Shown: positions 6,515-12,098 of the stretch, piece by piece | Layout of the letters: each line of letters opens with the position of its first letter | Numbering within the stretch: position 1 is the stretch's first letter | From: Janthinobacterium sp. | GTDB taxonomy: Bacteria > Pseudomonadota > Gammaproteobacteria > Burkholderiales > Burkholderiaceae_D | NCBI GenBank assembly: GCA_003482555.1 | Contig: DMYQ01000006.1 | Location: forward strand, 1-12,098 | DNA length: 12,098 nucleotides | Reading direction: 5' to 3' | Made by a program: the position numbers and the translations under genes | The notes under the pieces: generated by a model | The model's input: only the letters and a program-made list of their open reading frames with translations | Database searches by the model: none | Told to the model about the DNA's origin: nothing

Positions 6515-7729
6515 TTATTTGGCGCCGGTCTCGAACCAGGCGCCCAGCAGCGCGCGCTCGGACTCGGTCATATTCGTCATGTTACCGATCGGCATGGCCT
6601 TGAGCTGCACGGCTTGCTTGTACACTTGCGCCGCGTGCTGGCGTATCAAGTCCGCGTTGTCGAGCATGATGCCGGCCGGCGCCGTCGCAAAGCCGGGCTG
6701 GCTCGGGTGCGCCGAGTGGCAGACGGCGCAGCGCTGGCCGATCACGCTTTGCACCCTGGCGAACTGGGTGGCCGGATCGACCGCGGCATGAGCGGCCGGC
6801 GGCGCCGGCGCGATCGCGACGGCGACCGCCAGCAGCAGCGCCACGCCGGCGGCCGGATAGGCCCACACGGTGCGGCCCTTGTGGCGCAGATTGAAGAAGT
6901 GACGGATGAAGACGCCCGCCGCCATGATGCCGCCGAGTACCAGCCAGGCATGATCGTTGCGATAGGTCATGGCGTAATGGTTGCTGATCATGATGAACAG
7001 CACCGGCAGGGTGAAGTAATTATTGTGCACACTGCGCTGCTTGGCGCGCATGCCGTGCTTGGGGTCGGGCAGCTTGCCGGCCGCCATCGCGTCGACCATC
7101 TTGCGCTGGCCGGGAATGATCAGCATCAGCACATTGCCGACCATGATGGTGCCTATCATGGCGCCGACATGAATATAGGCCGCGCGGCCGCTGAGCAAAT
7201 GGGTCAGACCGTAGGCGGCGCCGACCAGCAGCGCGAACACCGCCACGCCGAAGCTCAATTCGTGTTTCGCCAGCGGCGAGCGGCACAGGCCGTCGTACAC
7301 GGTCCAGCCCAGCAGCAGCGCGCCCACGCCGACGCCGACCGCCTGCCAGCTCGACAAATCGGCCACGGTCTTGTCGATCATCATCGCCTGGGCGTTGAAA
7401 TAATAGGCGATGGTCAGCAGCGCGATGCCCGACAGCCAGGTGGAGTATGCTTCCCACTTGAACCAGTGCAAGTCGCGCGGCAGTTCGGCCGGCGCCACCA
7501 GGTATTTTTGCGGATTGTAAAAGCCGCCCCCGTGCACCGCCCACAACTCGCCCGAGACGCCCTTCCTGGCCAGCTCGGAACCGGGCGCCGGCGGACGGAT
7601 GGAATTGTCGAGCCAGACGAAGTAAAACGAGGCGCCTATCCAGGCGATCCCGGCGATGACGTGCAACCAGCGCACGACCAGATTGGCCCATTCCAGGGCA
7701 TAGGGGATCAGGTAGGCAAACACTTCCAT
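6515..7729 (-). CDS. puuD: Urate hydroxylase PuuD, membrane-bound cytochrome c urate oxidase
   Basis: This 404-residue protein matches PuuD, the integral membrane urate oxidase of bacteria that converts urate to 5-hydroxyisourate. The N-terminal part (about residues 1-305) holds the DUF989 / urate-oxidase membrane domain with about eight hydrophobic helices and conserved stretches such as WLHVIAGIAWIGASF (21-35) and HVGAMIGTIMVGNV (187-200). After an Ala/Pro hinge (about 306-318) comes a cytochrome c domain with the heme motif CAVCH (C334, C337, H338) and a possible axial Met in KAMPIGNM (M379 or M384). In this family the heme domain is thought to pass electrons to the respiratory chain without making peroxide. 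The ATG at 7729 has an AAGGAAG ribosome-binding site. The frame could extend 43 codons upstream, but that would cross the promoter region and reach the regulator gene. It is divergent from the LysR gene. Confidence 0.92.
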   Translation of the reverse strand: MEVFAYLIPYALEWANLVVRWLHVIAGIAWIGASFYFVWLDNSIRPPAPGSELARKGVSGELWAVHGGGFYNPQKYLVAPAELPRDLHWFKWEAYSTWLSGIALLTIAYYFNAQAMMIDKTVADLSSWQAVGVGVGALLLGWTVYDGLCRSPLAKHELSFGVAVFALLVGAAYGLTHLLSGRAAYIHVGAMIGTIMVGNVLMLIIPGQRKMVDAMAAGKLPDPKHGMRAKQRSVHNNYFTLPVLFIMISNHYAMTYRNDHAWLVLGGIMAAGVFIRHFFNLRHKGRTVWAYPAAGVALLLAVAVAIAPAPPAAHAAVDPATQFARVQSVIGQRCAVCHSAHPSQPGFATAPAGIMLDNADLIRQHAAQVYKQAVQLKAMPIGNMTNMTESERALLGAWFETGAK

Positions 7730-7732
7730 GGA

Positions 7733-7739
7733 CTTCCTT
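7733..7739 (-). promoter_or_regulatory. Ribosome-binding site that decides the puuD start
   Basis: AAGGAAG on the minus strand ends three bases before the ATG at 7729, with its AGGA core five bases away. It supports the MEVFAYLIPY start over the longer frame. Confidence 0.7.
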
Positions 7740-7764
7740 CGTTCGACGCGGAGCTTGATTTCGG

Positions 7765-7782
7765 GTAACTTATAGAAGTTAC
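7765..7782. promoter_or_regulatory. Inverted repeat on the puuD -10 region, candidate operator
   Basis: Perfect 7-base arms GTAACTT (7765-7771) and AAGTTAC (7776-7782) are separated by four bases. The element covers the proposed puuD -10 box and is centred about 44 bases before the puuD ATG, a position suited to repression or inducer-dependent control. Confidence 0.5.
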
Positions 7783-7797
7783 ACCGAATCGTTTCAC
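7769..7797 (-). promoter_or_regulatory. Candidate puuD promoter
   Basis: On the minus strand GTGAAA (7797-7792, four of six matches to the -35 consensus) and TATAAG (7774-7769, five of six to the -10 consensus) are 17 bases apart. The -10 box lies 39 bases before the puuD ATG. The weak -35 would fit a promoter needing the adjacent LysR protein. Confidence 0.5.
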
Positions 7798-7821
7798 GGA
7801 ATATGAAATATATCGTATATT
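7793..7821 (+). promoter_or_regulatory. Candidate promoter of the LysR gene, overlapping the puuD promoter
   Basis: TTCACG (7793-7798) and TATATT (7816-7821) are 17 bases apart on the plus strand, giving a short leader of about 30 bases before the ATG at 7858. Its -35 box shares bases with the puuD -35 box on the other strand, and its -10 lies in the large palindrome, which suggests autoregulation. Confidence 0.4.
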
Positions 7822-7831
7822 TCACATATTC
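7799..7831. promoter_or_regulatory. Nested AT-rich palindrome, candidate LysR binding site
   Basis: The core has perfect 9-base arms TGAAATATA (7804-7812) and TATATTTCA (7816-7824) with a 3-base centre. Overlapping outer arms GAATATG (7799-7805) and CATATTC (7825-7831) also match perfectly. It lies just upstream of the puuD -35 box and covers the regulator's -10 box, the classic place for a LysR-family activator and self-repressor site. The AT-richness stands out from the GC-rich surroundings. Confidence 0.6.
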
Positions 7832-7857
7832 AAACCAATATAGAGAACGGTCTCGCA

Positions 7858-8796
7858 ATGTCCAGTCTGCCGCAACATCTCGACCTGCACCTGATCCGCA
7901 TCCTCTACCTGCTGCTGGTGGAAAAGAACGTGTCGCGGGTGGCGCTCAAGCTGAATCAGCCGCAGCCCTCGATTTCCGCCTCGCTGCGCAAATTGCGCGA
8001 ACTGACGGGCGACCCGCTGCTGGTGCGCGGCGCGCGCGGCATGGTGCCGACCCAGCATGGCGAGAGCTTGCTCATTCCCGCCAAGCGCATCCTGGACCAG
8101 ACCGAAAGCCTGTTCGTCAAGAAGACGCCCTTCTTGCCGCAGGAAGAGGCGCGCACCTTCCACATCGCCGCGCCCGATTACCTCGACAGCCAGTTCTTGC
8201 CGAACGTGGTGGCGACCCTGCGCCACGGCTCGCCCAAGAGCCGGGTCGTGATCCACAGCCTGGGGCCGGGCGTCGACCATATCCGGCAACTCTCGGACGG
8301 CGACCTCGACCTGGTGATCGCCAACTGGGACGAACCGCCGGCCCACCTGCACATTTCAAAACTGTTCGAAGACCCCATCATCTGCACCATGCGCGCCGAC
8401 TGCCCCTACGCCAGGCGCACGGCGAGCGACGCCATGACGGTGGAAGATTATTTGAGCCTGCCGCACATCGCGCCCTCGCAAATGATGCCCGGCTACCACG
8501 GCGTGATCGATGCCTTCCTGGCGCGCCAGAGCATGCAGCGCAACGTCGTGGTCGAGTCGCCCTACTTCGGCCTGATCCCCTACATGCTGACGCAGACCGA
8601 CCTGGTGCTCACCACCGGCCGCCAGTTCATGCGCTTCTATGAAAAATCCCTGCCGCTGAAGAGTTTTGTCGCGCCCCTGAAGTTTCCGCCCATGCGTTTT
8701 TACCAGTTGTGGCACCAGCGCGTGCACCAGGCGCCCGAGCACAAATGGCTGCGCGACCAGATCAGCGCCGCCGCCAAGGCACTGATTCAGTCCTAA
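7858..8796 (+). CDS. LysR-type transcriptional regulator, probable urate/purine regulator
   Basis: This 312-residue protein has the normal LysR-family length. The N-terminal winged helix-turn-helix is at about residues 8-66, with the recognition region NVSRVALKLNQPQPSISASL (24-43), followed by LRELTGDPLLVRGARGMVPT. The rest is the effector-binding, periplasmic-binding-protein-like domain (about 90-308). It is transcribed away from puuD across a 128-base region holding two inverted repeats, the usual arrangement for a LysR protein controlling its divergent neighbour. The effector is probably a purine intermediate such as urate, which is inference from context. The start at 7858 is the first ATG after the palindromes, and its ribosome-binding site is weak (GAGAACGG). 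The fusion gene follows on the same strand after 97 bases and might be co-transcribed. Confidence 0.88.
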   Translation: MSSLPQHLDLHLIRILYLLLVEKNVSRVALKLNQPQPSISASLRKLRELTGDPLLVRGARGMVPTQHGESLLIPAKRILDQTESLFVKKTPFLPQEEARTFHIAAPDYLDSQFLPNVVATLRHGSPKSRVVIHSLGPGVDHIRQLSDGDLDLVIANWDEPPAHLHISKLFEDPIICTMRADCPYARRTASDAMTVEDYLSLPHIAPSQMMPGYHGVIDAFLARQSMQRNVVVESPYFGLIPYMLTQTDLVLTTGRQFMRFYEKSLPLKSFVAPLKFPPMRFYQLWHQRVHQAPEHKWLRDQISAAAKALIQS

Positions 8797-8808
8797 ACTA
8801 TACGGCGC

Positions 8809-8858
8809 CGCTGAGATAGCACATCAGCGCCCGCGTATATCCCGGCCAGCCGGGCGCT
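8809..8858. repeat. Hairpins between the LysR gene and the fusion gene
   Basis: CGCTGA (8809-8814) pairs with TCAGCG (8824-8829). AGCGCCCG (8826-8833) pairs with CGGGCGCT (8851-8858) over a 17-base loop that itself contains CCCGG (8841-8845) and CCGGG (8850-8854). The pairings overlap and exclude one another. No T-run follows. Possible roles are a weak terminator of the regulator gene, a leader structure of the next gene, or none. Confidence 0.3.
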
Positions 8859-8893
8859 ATATCATCGGCGCTTGCATGATCGGATAAAAAACC

Positions 8894-10645
8894 ATGACGA
8901 CACTGACAGACTTGAACGGCTGCGACCAGGCCGGCTTCACCGAACACCTGCGCGGCATCTACGAACATTCGCCGTGGATACCGGAACGGGCCTGGGCCGC
9001 CCGCCCTTTCGCCAGCGCCACCGCCTTGACCCTGGCGCTGCAGGCGGTCGTCAACGCCGCAACCGTCGACGAGCAACTGGGCCTGATCCGCGCCCATCCC
9101 GAGCTGGCCGGCAAGGCCGCCATCGCCGGCGAACTGACGGATGAATCGACCCAGGAGCAGGGCCAGTCCGGTTTACACCTGTGCAGCGCCGAGGAGTTCG
9201 CCGCCCTGCGCCGCCTGAACGAAGAATACAACGCGAAATTCGGCTTTCCCTTCATCCTCGCCGTCAAGGGCCCGGACGGCAAGGGCTTTACGCGCCAGCA
9301 CATCATCGCCACCTTCGCGCGCCGCCTGAAGCAGCAGCGCGGCGCCGAGATGGCCGAGTGCCTGCGCCAGATCAAGCGCATCGCCGAGCTGCGCGTGAAC
9401 GCCTTGCTCGATGTGGAACTCGTTTTCGGCCCCACCATCATGCAATGGTCGGAAACCCTGGCCTCCTGGAGCGACAGCCCGGACAACCTGACTTGCTCCT
9501 ACCTGACCGACGCGCACCAAAAGACGGCGGCGCAATTGGCCGAGTGGATGCGCGCGGCCGGCATGAGCGTGCACATCGACGCGGTCGGCAACGTCGCCGG
9601 CCGCTACCTGTCCGACGTCCCCGGCGCCAAGACCCTGATGACGGGTTCGCACTACGACACCGTGCGCAATGGCGGAAAATACGACGGCCGCCTCGGCATT
9701 TTGCTGCCGATCGCCATCGTCCGCCATTTGCACGAACGGGGCGAAAAACTGCCTTTCGACTTCGAGATCGTCGCCTTCGCCGAAGAGGAAGGGGTGCGCT
9801 TCAAGAGCACTTTCCTGGGCAGTAAGGCGGTGATCGGCAAGTTCGACCTGGCGCTGCTGGAAAACACGGACGCCGACGGCATCAGCATGCGCGACGCCAT
9901 CGCGGCGGCCGGCCACGACGTCGCCGCCATCCCCGCCATCGGGCGCGACCCGTCCCGGTTGCTCGGCTACGTAGAAGTGCACATCGAGCAGGGGCCGGTG
10001 CTGCTGGAGCGCGACCTGGCGCTGGGCGTGGTCACGGCCATCAACGGCAGCTCGCGCTACCTGGTCGAGTTGAGCGGGCTGGCCAGCCACGCCGGCACCA
10101 CGCCGATGACGATGCGGCGCGACGCCGCCGCCGCCGCCGCCGAAGTGCTGCTGCTGGTCGAGCGCCGCTGCGGCCAGGGTACGTCGCTGGTCGGCACCGT
10201 CGGCCAGTTGCAGGTGCCGGACGGCTCCGTCAACGTGATTCCGGGCGCCTGCAAGCTCTCGCTCGACATCCGCGCCGCCGACGACGCCGTGCGCCTGGCG
10301 GCCGTGGCCGACGTGCTCGACGGCATCGCCAAGATTTGCGCGCGGCGCCAGATCGAGGCCGAGGTGCGGCAAGTGGTGTCGGCCAGCGCCGCGCCGTGCG
10401 CGCCCTGGCTGATGCGGCAACTGGGCGCGGCCGTCGAACGCAGCGGCCTGCCCCGCTTCGAACTCGCCTCCGGCGCCGGCCACGACGCCATGGCGATGGC
10501 CGGCATCACCGACGTGGCGATGCTGTTCACGCGCTGCGGCAATGGCGGCATCAGCCACAACCCGCTGGAAACGATGACGGCCGACGACGCCGATATCGGC
10601 GCCCGCGTGCTGCTCGACTTCCTGCGCAACTTCACGGCCGCGTAA
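8894..10645 (+). CDS. uraD-allC: Bifunctional OHCU decarboxylase (UraD) / allantoate amidohydrolase (AllC)
   Basis: One 583-residue frame carries two enzymes of urate breakdown. Residues 1-173 are UraD: catalytic HPELAGK (H68), an S-x-x-E-Q motif (E88), SAEEFAALRRLNEEYNAKFG (98-117), and the closing helix RIAELRVNALL (162-172). It decarboxylates OHCU to (S)-allantoin. Residues about 178-583 are an M20 allantoate amidohydrolase of the AllC/hydantoinase group with a complete metal site: GSHYDT (H253, D255), YDGRLG (D264), AEEEG (E297-E299), HIEQGP (H363), SHAGT (H399) and ISHNP (H555). It releases ammonia from allantoate. The linker is only a few residues. There is no stop or frame change at the junction, so this is a real fusion. 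The ATG at 8894 has a poor ribosome-binding site (GGA nine bases upstream). The intermediate allantoinase step is not encoded here. Confidence 0.92.
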   Translation: MTTLTDLNGCDQAGFTEHLRGIYEHSPWIPERAWAARPFASATALTLALQAVVNAATVDEQLGLIRAHPELAGKAAIAGELTDESTQEQGQSGLHLCSAEEFAALRRLNEEYNAKFGFPFILAVKGPDGKGFTRQHIIATFARRLKQQRGAEMAECLRQIKRIAELRVNALLDVELVFGPTIMQWSETLASWSDSPDNLTCSYLTDAHQKTAAQLAEWMRAAGMSVHIDAVGNVAGRYLSDVPGAKTLMTGSHYDTVRNGGKYDGRLGILLPIAIVRHLHERGEKLPFDFEIVAFAEEEGVRFKSTFLGSKAVIGKFDLALLENTDADGISMRDAIAAAGHDVAAIPAIGRDPSRLLGYVEVHIEQGPVLLERDLALGVVTAINGSSRYLVELSGLASHAGTTPMTMRRDAAAAAAEVLLLVERRCGQGTSLVGTVGQLQVPDGSVNVIPGACKLSLDIRAADDAVRLAAVADVLDGIAKICARRQIEAEVRQVVSASAAPCAPWLMRQLGAAVERSGLPRFELASGAGHDAMAMAGITDVAMLFTRCGNGGISHNPLETMTADDADIGARVLLDFLRNFTAA

Positions 10646-10660
10646 TCGGCTTGGGCTTGG

Positions 10661-10688
10661 GCTTGGGCCCGGTTGGGCCGGCTCAAGC
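10661..10688. terminator. Candidate bidirectional terminator between convergent genes
   Basis: GCTTGGGCC (10661-10669) can pair with GGCTCAAGC (10680-10688), nine positions with one G-U pair and a ten-base loop, 15 bases past the fusion gene's stop. The left arm is the last part of a TTGGGC hexamer repeated three times (10651-10668). Neither side has a proper T-run. It separates the fusion gene from the convergent nitroreductase gene. Confidence 0.4.
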
Positions 10689-10719
10689 AGTCGGTGCTTG
10701 ATACCGAGGTTTTCAACAA

Positions 10720-11337
10720 TCAGGCAAATGTCAGTACTTCATGCACAGGCTTGCGCAGTTTCTGTGGCCAATTGCCCTCTGTCGTATAACCCACCGTCAC
10801 TAGAATTACCGGGAGTTCGTCAGGGGCCAATCCAAATTCTTGTGCCAGGGCGCTTGCGTCAAAACCACTCATGGAGCCACTGGACAAGCCCATGCCTTGC
10901 GCCGCAAGCATCAGCGTCATTGCCGCCAGCGAAGCCGAGCGCATTGCCTCATCTCTTTGCAACTGCTCGTTGCCCTCGTGCGCGCGGCAAGCGGCGGCGA
11001 TCCAGCTTTCATAGACCGATTGATTCAGCATACCGGCCTCGACCGATGGTCTTAGCGCATCAGGCAAGCCTTTGTGTGCCGCCAGCTTTCCACAGATGAT
11101 GTAGGTGACAGCGGCATCCACCACTTTTTGCTGTCCATAGCACACGGTTTTCAAGCGTGCTTTGGCATCGACCGTGCGTATGGCGATAAATTTCCAATTT
11201 TGAAAGTTATAAGCTGATGGCGCCAGAGTGGACAGGCGTACCAGTTCAGCAAGCTGCTCGTCGGAGATGTCGCGTGTGGTGTCATAGTGATTGACCGAGA
11301 TACGTGCTTCGATCAAGGTTTTCATCGTGTCGTTCAT
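10720..11337 (-). CDS. Nitroreductase-family FMN oxidoreductase
   Basis: This 205-residue protein matches the nitroreductase family in size and in the motif APSAYNFQNWKFIAI (39-53), where Ser, Asn, Gln and Trp sit in the usual FMN-binding stretch. The N-terminal motif usually reading R-R-S-x-R-x-F is here ARISVNHYD (11-19), a variant seen in some subgroups. The C-terminal VTVGYTTEGNWPQKLRKP (176-193) fits the closing segment of the fold. It probably reduces a nitro, quinone or enal substrate with NAD(P)H; the substrate is unknown. The ATG at 11337 is supported by AAGGA seven bases upstream, and a second ATG follows at 11325. Its start overlaps the exporter's stop as ATGA, so the two are co-transcribed. 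Base composition is clearly more AT-rich than the purine genes to its left, hinting at separate acquisition. Confidence 0.85.
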   Translation of the reverse strand: MNDTMKTLIEARISVNHYDTTRDISDEQLAELVRLSTLAPSAYNFQNWKFIAIRTVDAKARLKTVCYGQQKVVDAAVTYIICGKLAAHKGLPDALRPSVEAGMLNQSVYESWIAAACRAHEGNEQLQRDEAMRSASLAAMTLMLAAQGMGLSSGSMSGFDASALAQEFGLAPDELPVILVTVGYTTEGNWPQKLRKPVHEVLTFA

Positions 11338-12098
11338 GGGTTTTTCCTTGTGGTGGGTGTCAGGGGGAAGGACTGTGTTCGTCGCGATGAGCTCGCCGGC
11401 GTCACGTCGAGATATGCTTTAGTGTTGTGCGGTTTGCTGGCCCATTGCACCATCAGGACGCTGGCAAGTACGCTGCCCAGTCCGACCAGCGCTGTGCCCG
11501 TCAAAGTCTGGCCCAGGAGTACCCATCCAAGTATCACGGCCATGAGCGGACTCAGTAGTCCGAGCGAGGACACGGCCACGGTAGACAATCGGGCAATCCC
11601 ACGAAACCAGAATGCATAAGCGAATGCGGCACCGACAAGGGAAAGATAGGCATAAGCGATTAGCTCGGTGGCACCCAGCGATGGCAGGGGTGGGTCGACC
11701 AGCCAGGCCACGGGCATGAGCATCGCGGCACCGGCCAGCAGTTGCCAACCGGTGAAGGCAAGTACTGGCACATCCGATTGCCAGCGCTTGGCCAGATACG
11801 TGCCGGCAGCCATGCTGGCGGCGCCGGCCAGGGCGGCAGCGATTCCGATCGCATCCCATGTTGAGCCGGGAGACAGGAGCAAGGCAGCCATGCCCGCGAT
11901 CCCCAACACACTGGCCAGTGTCGCCAGTCGGGCAGGCCGGCGTCCATCGATGGCCCAGCTGCCCCCCATTACCAGCAAGGGTTGAATGGCGCCCACCACG
12001 GCAGCCAAGCCACCCGGCAAGCGGTACGCCGCAACAAACAACAAGGCTTGAAAGCAAGCGATATTGAGGGCCGAGAGCACCAGCAGGCGTCCCAATAT
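11334..12098 (-). CDS. EamA/DMT-family exporter (partial, start lies beyond right edge)
   Basis: The visible 254 codons belong to a drug/metabolite transporter (EamA, RhaT/PecM-like). They show about eight hydrophobic helices and the family's internal repeat: AAYRLPGGLAAVVGAIQPLLV in the first half and AYLSLVGAAFAYAFWFRGIARL, then SLLSP-type SLGLLSPLMAVILGWVLLG, in the second. The N-terminal one to two helices are missing. The leftmost apparent start is a TTG (12095), and the frame continues to the edge, so the true start is outside. Such proteins export small metabolites or drugs across the inner membrane; the substrate is unknown. After the last helix (about MVQWASKP) there is a polar tail of some 30 residues with Ser, Thr, Arg and Pro, longer than usual. 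It is translationally coupled to the nitroreductase gene through a 4-base overlap. Confidence 0.85.
   Translation of the reverse strand: MLGRLLVLSALNIACFQALLFVAAYRLPGGLAAVVGAIQPLLVMGGSWAIDGRRPARLATLASVLGIAGMAALLLSPGSTWDAIGIAAALAGAASMAAGTYLAKRWQSDVPVLAFTGWQLLAGAAMLMPVAWLVDPPLPSLGATELIAYAYLSLVGAAFAYAFWFRGIARLSTVAVSSLGLLSPLMAVILGWVLLGQTLTGTALVGLGSVLASVLMVQWASKPHNTKAYLDVTPASSSRRTQSFPLTPTTRKNP

Noticed and set aside
5401..6603. Plus-strand frame of 400 codons opposite the M20-fold gene
   Set aside because: It is rich in His, Arg and Gly and shows no conserved motif. It is an antisense shadow.
6503..7768. Plus-strand frame of 421 codons opposite puuD
   Set aside because: It is His/Gln/Arg-rich with no motif, and puuD on the other strand has full family motifs, a ribosome-binding site and a heme site.
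7730..7858. A longer PuuD beginning 43 codons upstream
   Set aside because: The extra residues match nothing in the family, the extension would span the promoter and both palindromes up to the regulator's ATG, and a strong ribosome-binding site marks the start at 7729.
9390..9450. Possible assembly error joining separate uraD and allC genes
   Set aside because: The frame is open through the junction, no internal start with a good ribosome-binding site was seen, and both halves are complete with a compact linker, so a true fusion is the simpler reading.
9173..10558. Minus-strand frame of 461 codons opposite the UraD-AllC fusion
   Set aside because: It has low-complexity composition and no domain, whereas the plus strand keeps every catalytic residue of both enzymes.
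1..12098. Mobile element, phage, CRISPR or RNA gene content
   Set aside because: No transposase, integrase, direct-repeat array, terminal inverted repeats or tRNA-like cloverleaf was recognised on either strand.

Overview
The window is dense, very GC-rich proteobacterial DNA. Protein similarity by eye and gene order suggest a betaproteobacterium of the Burkholderiales, most like Oxalobacteraceae (Massilia, Duganella or Janthinobacterium type). That placement is inference; no rRNA or other phylogenetic marker is present. No tRNA, rRNA, CRISPR array, transposase or integrase was seen, and no gene-free stretch exceeds 300 bases.

Layout. (1) Positions 1-881, minus strand: a DUF2946 protein with a Cys/His cluster, a 63-residue membrane peptide ending in a Cys pair, and the first codons of a further gene joined to that peptide by a 4-base overlap. 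(2) 987-4502, minus strand: a complete, tightly overlapping pqiA-pqiB-pqiC operon (lipid-trafficking MCE system across the envelope). (3) 4653-5108, minus strand: a hotdog-fold acyl-CoA thioesterase. (4) 5170-10645: a purine (urate) catabolism island. On the minus strand are a divergent M20-fold protein and puuD, the membrane urate oxidase with a cytochrome c domain. On the plus strand are a LysR-type regulator, divergent from puuD, and a natural fusion of OHCU decarboxylase (UraD) with allantoate amidohydrolase. (5) 10720-12098, minus strand: a nitroreductase and a DMT/EamA exporter overlapping by 4 bases, in DNA visibly less GC-rich than the rest. The exporter runs off the right edge.

How the genes work together. 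PuuD oxidises urate to 5-hydroxyisourate and can pass electrons to its cytochrome c domain. The UraD half of the fusion makes (S)-allantoin from OHCU, and the AllC half hydrolyses allantoate. 5-Hydroxyisourate hydrolase and allantoinase, needed between these steps, are not in the window. The LysR gene and puuD share a 128-base AT-rich intergenic region with two perfect inverted repeats lying on plausible divergent promoters, so the regulator probably controls puuD and itself. The M20-fold gene downstream of puuD is the main unknown: by-eye alignment suggests it has lost several canonical metal ligands while keeping the catalytic glutamate pair.
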